Positions 5,711-6,805 of a stretch of DNA of 6,805 bases are shown here, in pieces. The stretch's first letter is position 1. The number at the start of each line of letters is the position of its first letter. The position numbers were made by a program, and so were the translations under genes. A model generated the notes under the pieces. That model searched no databases, had not been told where the DNA came from, and saw only the letters and a list, made by a program, of their open reading frames with translations. Location: assembly GCA_947446935.1 (NCBI GenBank), contig CANFIV010000082.1, forward strand, positions 1 to 6,805, given 5' to 3'. The stretch comes from Sphingomonadaceae bacterium. Its GTDB lineage: Bacteria > Pseudomonadota > Alphaproteobacteria > Sphingomonadales > Sphingomonadaceae.

Positions 5711-6805
5711 CGGCGAGAATCTCGGCGCGGACTTCGCTGGCGGTGAGCTGCGCCACGGCAAGTCCTGCCTGCCTCGCCCCGTTGTAAAGGGCTTCGAACA
5801 TGCGCTGAACGGGCGGATATTCGTGCGGGAAGACCACGGATTCATGCGGGCCGTGGCGCTGGTTCATCGAATGGGCATATGTACCGAGGTACAAGGTATT
5901 CCCCAGCAGGATGGCCTTGTGTGCCAGTTCGGCGGCCCAATCGCCCGGATTGTCCTGACGCTGCAACACGGGCAAGGCGGTGTAGTCGAGCGTTTGGGCG
6001 CCACGGTCTCCCAAGGCAGACCAGATGAACAGGCGCCCAGCCTTTGCCTGCGCTTGTTCGCCCCAAGCCGGTATCGCATCGGCCTCTAACAGATCGTAGG
6101 CCTTGGCACCGATCGCTGGGCGCACAAGTGAAGGGGTGTTGAAGCCGGGCAGGCAGAAGATGTCGTGCGGCTGGCCGAGGAACGTAAAATCGCCCGCGCA
6201 GCCGTTGCGCTGCAGAATCGCCAGCTCGTCTTCGATTCGGCAGACGCGTGGATCCGATGCCGCAAGTGCCCAGTTGCCATGGACATGAAGCCACGAATCC
6301 AGCGGCAGGCCGCTTTCGGCGCGGACGGCCTCGAGCGACAGCTGGACGAGCAGTTCGAACCGAGCCGAATCGGCGGCGCTTCCACAGCTTTCGAGATACT
6401 CGGCCCAGCGCGTCTGCAGGGCGTAGCGGCTGTTGTGCGTTACCCGCTCGTGGTGGATGTGAAGCTGAATCTCATGACCGGCGGCGACCAGCGAGCGGAT
6501 CGCGGAGCTGGTCATCGCCAGATCGGCGGGTCGCAGCGGGACGAAGCCGAGCGGGTCGCCCTCGACAAACCGGGCGCCCGGGCGTGGTGCGTCGACCGGT
6601 TTGATGTGCGGACGATAGAACAGGGTAAGCTTTTGCGCGTGCGGTAGCGCTGCGGTGACTTCGGCAAACCGTTCGATCAGCGCGACGTTTTCCGGGCCGA
6701 TCGTGCGGGGCACATTGCGCCAAGGCTCAAAGTGATCGCAGTGAAACAGCGCAAGTCGCTGCGCACCGCGCTGCCTGAACACATCTGCCGCGTTCGATGG
6801 ATGGC
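5703..6805 (-). CDS. Polysaccharide deacetylase-like protein, 5' end beyond window edge
   Basis: The frame is open to the right edge, giving 367 visible residues. A GTG at 6782 could start it but has no ribosome binding site, so the gene is probably 5' partial. Residue numbers here count from that GTG. The protein resembles the glycoside hydrolase/deacetylase barrel superfamily. HCDHFEPW at 14-21 replaces the NodB-type TFDD metal/base motif, with D16 as the candidate acid. GHEIQLHIHHE at 102-112 corresponds to the second metal-binding histidine motif. HVHGNWAL at 166-173 and the following DELAILQRNGCAGDFTF segment are typical of a polysaccharide-deacetylase-like group I have seen in envelope and exopolysaccharide gene clusters. 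No signal peptide is visible, so a cytosolic location is likely unless it lies off the edge. Its stop overlaps the methyltransferase start, making a two-gene unit. The substrate is unknown, and whether it deacetylates anything is unproven. Confidence 0.7.
   Translation of the reverse strand, partial: HPSNAADVFRQRGAQRLALFHCDHFEPWRNVPRTIGPENVALIERFAEVTAALPHAQKLTLFYRPHIKPVDAPRPGARFVEGDPLGFVPLRPADLAMTSSAIRSLVAAGHEIQLHIHHERVTHNSRYALQTRWAEYLESCGSAADSARFELLVQLSLEAVRAESGLPLDSWLHVHGNWALAASDPRVCRIEDELAILQRNGCAGDFTFLGQPHDIFCLPGFNTPSLVRPAIGAKAYDLLEADAIPAWGEQAQAKAGRLFIWSALGDRGAQTLDYTALPVLQRQDNPGDWAAELAHKAILLGNTLYLGTYAHSMNQRHGPHESVVFPHEYPPVQRMFEALYNGARQAGLAVAQLTASEVRAEILAGG

Noticed and set aside
5711..5845. 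A 45-residue N-terminal extension of the methyltransferase-like protein up to an ATG.
   Set aside because: It would overlap the deacetylase-like gene by more than 130 bases and its residues (many Ser, Pro, Arg) look like an out-of-frame translation; the GTG at the stop overlap is preferred.

Overview
The window looks like ordinary chromosome from a GC-rich alphaproteobacterium, most likely a sphingomonad (Novosphingobium/Sphingobium-like). This rests on the strong G/C bias at third codon positions, the UPF0262 gene (a family I know essentially from Alphaproteobacteria), the short 184-residue dCTP deaminase with a TTG start, and the protein styles overall. The genus is an inference. I see no RNA genes, insertion sequences, CRISPR arrays or phage genes.

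Layout: (1) Positions 2-3467, plus strand, hold a tightly packed run of five genes: a UPF0262 protein cut by the left edge, a membrane-anchored GH25 lysozyme-like protein, cytidine deaminase (cdd), dCTP deaminase (dcd), and a saccharopine-dehydrogenase-like NAD(P)-binding oxidoreductase. Gaps are 32, -4, 51 and 36 bp, so one operon is likely. (2) A small proline-rich lipoprotein gene lies convergently on the minus strand (3501-3935), separated from the run by a GC-rich hairpin. (3) A 127-bp divergent intergenic region (3936-4062) holds promoter candidates for both sides and a 6-9-6 dyad. (4) An adenosine kinase-like PfkB sugar kinase follows on the plus strand (4063-5064). (5) Two overlapping minus-strand genes end just 4 bp from the kinase: a polysaccharide-deacetylase-like protein that runs off the right edge (5703-6805) and a class I methyltransferase-like protein (5069-5710) translationally coupled to it.

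Functionally, cdd and dcd form a coherent pyrimidine deamination pair (cytidine/deoxycytidine to uridine/deoxyuridine, and dCTP to dUTP), and the adenosine kinase-like gene adds purine nucleoside salvage. The GH25-like protein has lost most of the residues expected of an active muramidase, so it may bind or sense the cell wall rather than cut it. The deacetylase-like/methyltransferase pair resembles a small carbohydrate-modification module whose remaining genes would lie beyond the right edge.

I found no clear-cut new system. The items most worth a second look are the degenerate GH25 protein in a nucleotide-metabolism operon, the coupled deacetylase-methyltransferase pair, and the divergent regulatory region, where the lipoprotein may be translated from a leaderless mRNA.
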